Below, piece after piece: positions 63,391 through 64,000 of a DNA stretch of 64,000 bases. The notes beneath the pieces are model-generated. The model was not told where the DNA came from. It ran no database searches and was given only the letters and a program-made list of their open reading frames with translations. The DNA comes from Bacteroidia bacterium (GTDB lineage Bacteria; Bacteroidota; Bacteroidia; AKYH767-A; OLB10): contig JAEUTI010000081.1 in the NCBI GenBank assembly GCA_016788065.1, forward strand, positions 1 to 64,000, read 5' to 3'. A program made the translations under genes and the position numbers. The first letter of the stretch is position 1; every line of letters begins with the position of its first letter.

Positions 63391-64000
63391 AATTAGCCAT
63401 TTCGCTCATAAACTTAATCCGCATCATCCGGATTTCGTCTTCGGAGTATTCTTCTTCCCTCAGTTCCCGCATCGCATCCTCTATGGAGTCGGTTTCTGCA
63501 GTTCGGAAATAATCATATACTTCATCCTGACGTTCTTCATCGATTACTTCATTGAGGTAGTAATTGATATCGATTTTAGTTCCTGATGAAACGATACTCT
63601 CAATTTCATTGATGAGCTCCGTTAAGGTTATTCCTTTGGCATCTGCAATATCGTCGAGTGAAAGTTTGCGATCGATATTTTGAATGATATAAACTTTAAG
63701 TCCGCTTTTATTGACAACCGATTTAACAACCAAATCCATTGGACGGTCGATCTCATTTTCCTCAACATATTTAGAGATGAGTTCAATGAACGGTTTACCA
63801 AATTTCTGTGCTTTACCCGGTCCAACACCACTGATGTTTTTCAACTCATCCATGGTAATCGGATACTGAATTGCCATTTCTTCAAGAGATGTTTCCTGGA
63901 AGACTACGAAAGGTGGCACGTTTTTCTGCTTGGCAACTTTTTTACATAAGTCTTTGAGCATTGCAAAAAGCTCGGCATCAGCAGCACTTCCACCTCCAGA
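63389..64000 (-). CDS. recQ: ATP-dependent DNA helicase RecQ, C-terminal part (runs off the window)
   Basis: The frame is open from the right edge, giving 203 residues of the C-terminus. The sequence ELFAMLKDLCKKVAKQKN then PPFVVFQETSLEEMA and NISGVGPGKAQKFGKPFIEL is an HRDC domain (nucleic-acid binding), followed by the acidic helical tail (SVVNKSGLKVYIIQNIDRKLSL) that Bacteroidota RecQ carry. The Met at 63961 is internal, not the start. The helicase domains lie outside the window. RecQ unwinds DNA in recombination and repair. Confidence 0.88.
   Translation of the reverse strand, partial: SGGGSAADAELFAMLKDLCKKVAKQKNVPPFVVFQETSLEEMAIQYPITMDELKNISGVGPGKAQKFGKPFIELISKYVEENEIDRPMDLVVKSVVNKSGLKVYIIQNIDRKLSLDDIADAKGITLTELINEIESIVSSGTKIDINYYLNEVIDEERQDEVYDYFRTAETDSIEDAMRELREEEYSEDEIRMMRIKFMSEMAN

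Noticed and set aside
1-64000. tRNA, rRNA or riboswitch genes
   Set aside because: I looked for cloverleaf arms, conserved rRNA blocks and riboswitch cores near biosynthetic genes and saw none; a covariance-model scan would settle it.

Overview
This 64 kb window comes from a chromosome of a member of the Bacteroidota, probably an environmental, non-parasitic lineage. The support is direct. Several secreted proteins end in type IX secretion (T9SS) sorting domains, and one has a gliding-motility type C-terminus. A PorP/SprF gene is paired with a TPR/propeller/OmpA (PorE-like) gene. There are many PKD-domain surface proteins. Promoter-like boxes match TAnnTTTG, and Shine-Dalgarno sequences are weak or absent. 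No rRNA, tRNA, CRISPR array or intact transposase was seen.

Layout. 1-941: start of a secreted reprolysin-like metalloprotease (partial). 1204-7091: suf Fe-S assembly operon on the minus strand, read A-B-(four-helix-bundle gene)-C-D-S, with a promoter box at 7128-7135. 7254-11242: PKD protein, a helical protein of unknown function and a small T9SS substrate. 11327-17618: rsmI, pyruvate carboxylase, a DUF523/TudS-like gene and a glutaryl-CoA dehydrogenase-like gene. 17619-18046: repeat-filled spacer. 18047-22083: small lipoprotein, small secreted protein, a 41-residue membrane protein and an MMPL/RND exporter. 22132-30639: a giant PKD adhesin, an M43-like metalloprotease, and the PorE-like/PorP pair. 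31593-40761: secreted proteins including a 2366-residue beta-helix protein. 40762-41186: spacer with a decayed radC fragment. 41187-49489: M1 aminopeptidase, DUF4271 gene, hemD, rnpA-yidD, S41 protease, O-antigen ligase, TPR protein. 49562-57978: receiver/PAS histidine kinase, meaB, DinB-like gene, then two glycosyltransferases and uvrC joined by ATGA overlaps, and a secreted protein. 58152-62686: a propeller/outer-membrane protein with a degenerate peptidase motif and an M20 amidohydrolase. 62687-63388: second repeat-filled spacer. 63389-64000: C-terminal end of recQ.

How the genes work together. The surface-protein genes, the PorP/PorE pair, the O-antigen ligase and the two glycosyltransferases point to an envelope built around T9SS export and surface polysaccharide. 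T9SS substrates in many Bacteroidota are anchored to a lipopolysaccharide, so these functions may be linked, though the window does not prove it. The rest is housekeeping: Fe-S assembly, anaplerosis, haem synthesis, RNA processing and DNA repair.

Most unusual feature. Intergenic DNA carries short tandem arrays, mostly with a strict 7-nt period but with different words (GTAAGTT, AACYTTC, AAGGATT, AATCCTT, TATCATT, TTGAAAG, GTGACAA) plus one 8-nt array. These arrays are interrupted by an imperfect palindrome family (core GCCCTGAGCGnAGTCGAAnGGG). At 4641-4684, removing the palindromes restores the heptamer phase exactly, which suggests that the palindromes invade or co-evolve with the tandem arrays. 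One such array lies beside a four-helix-bundle gene that splits the suf operon and has inverted 13-bp flanks.
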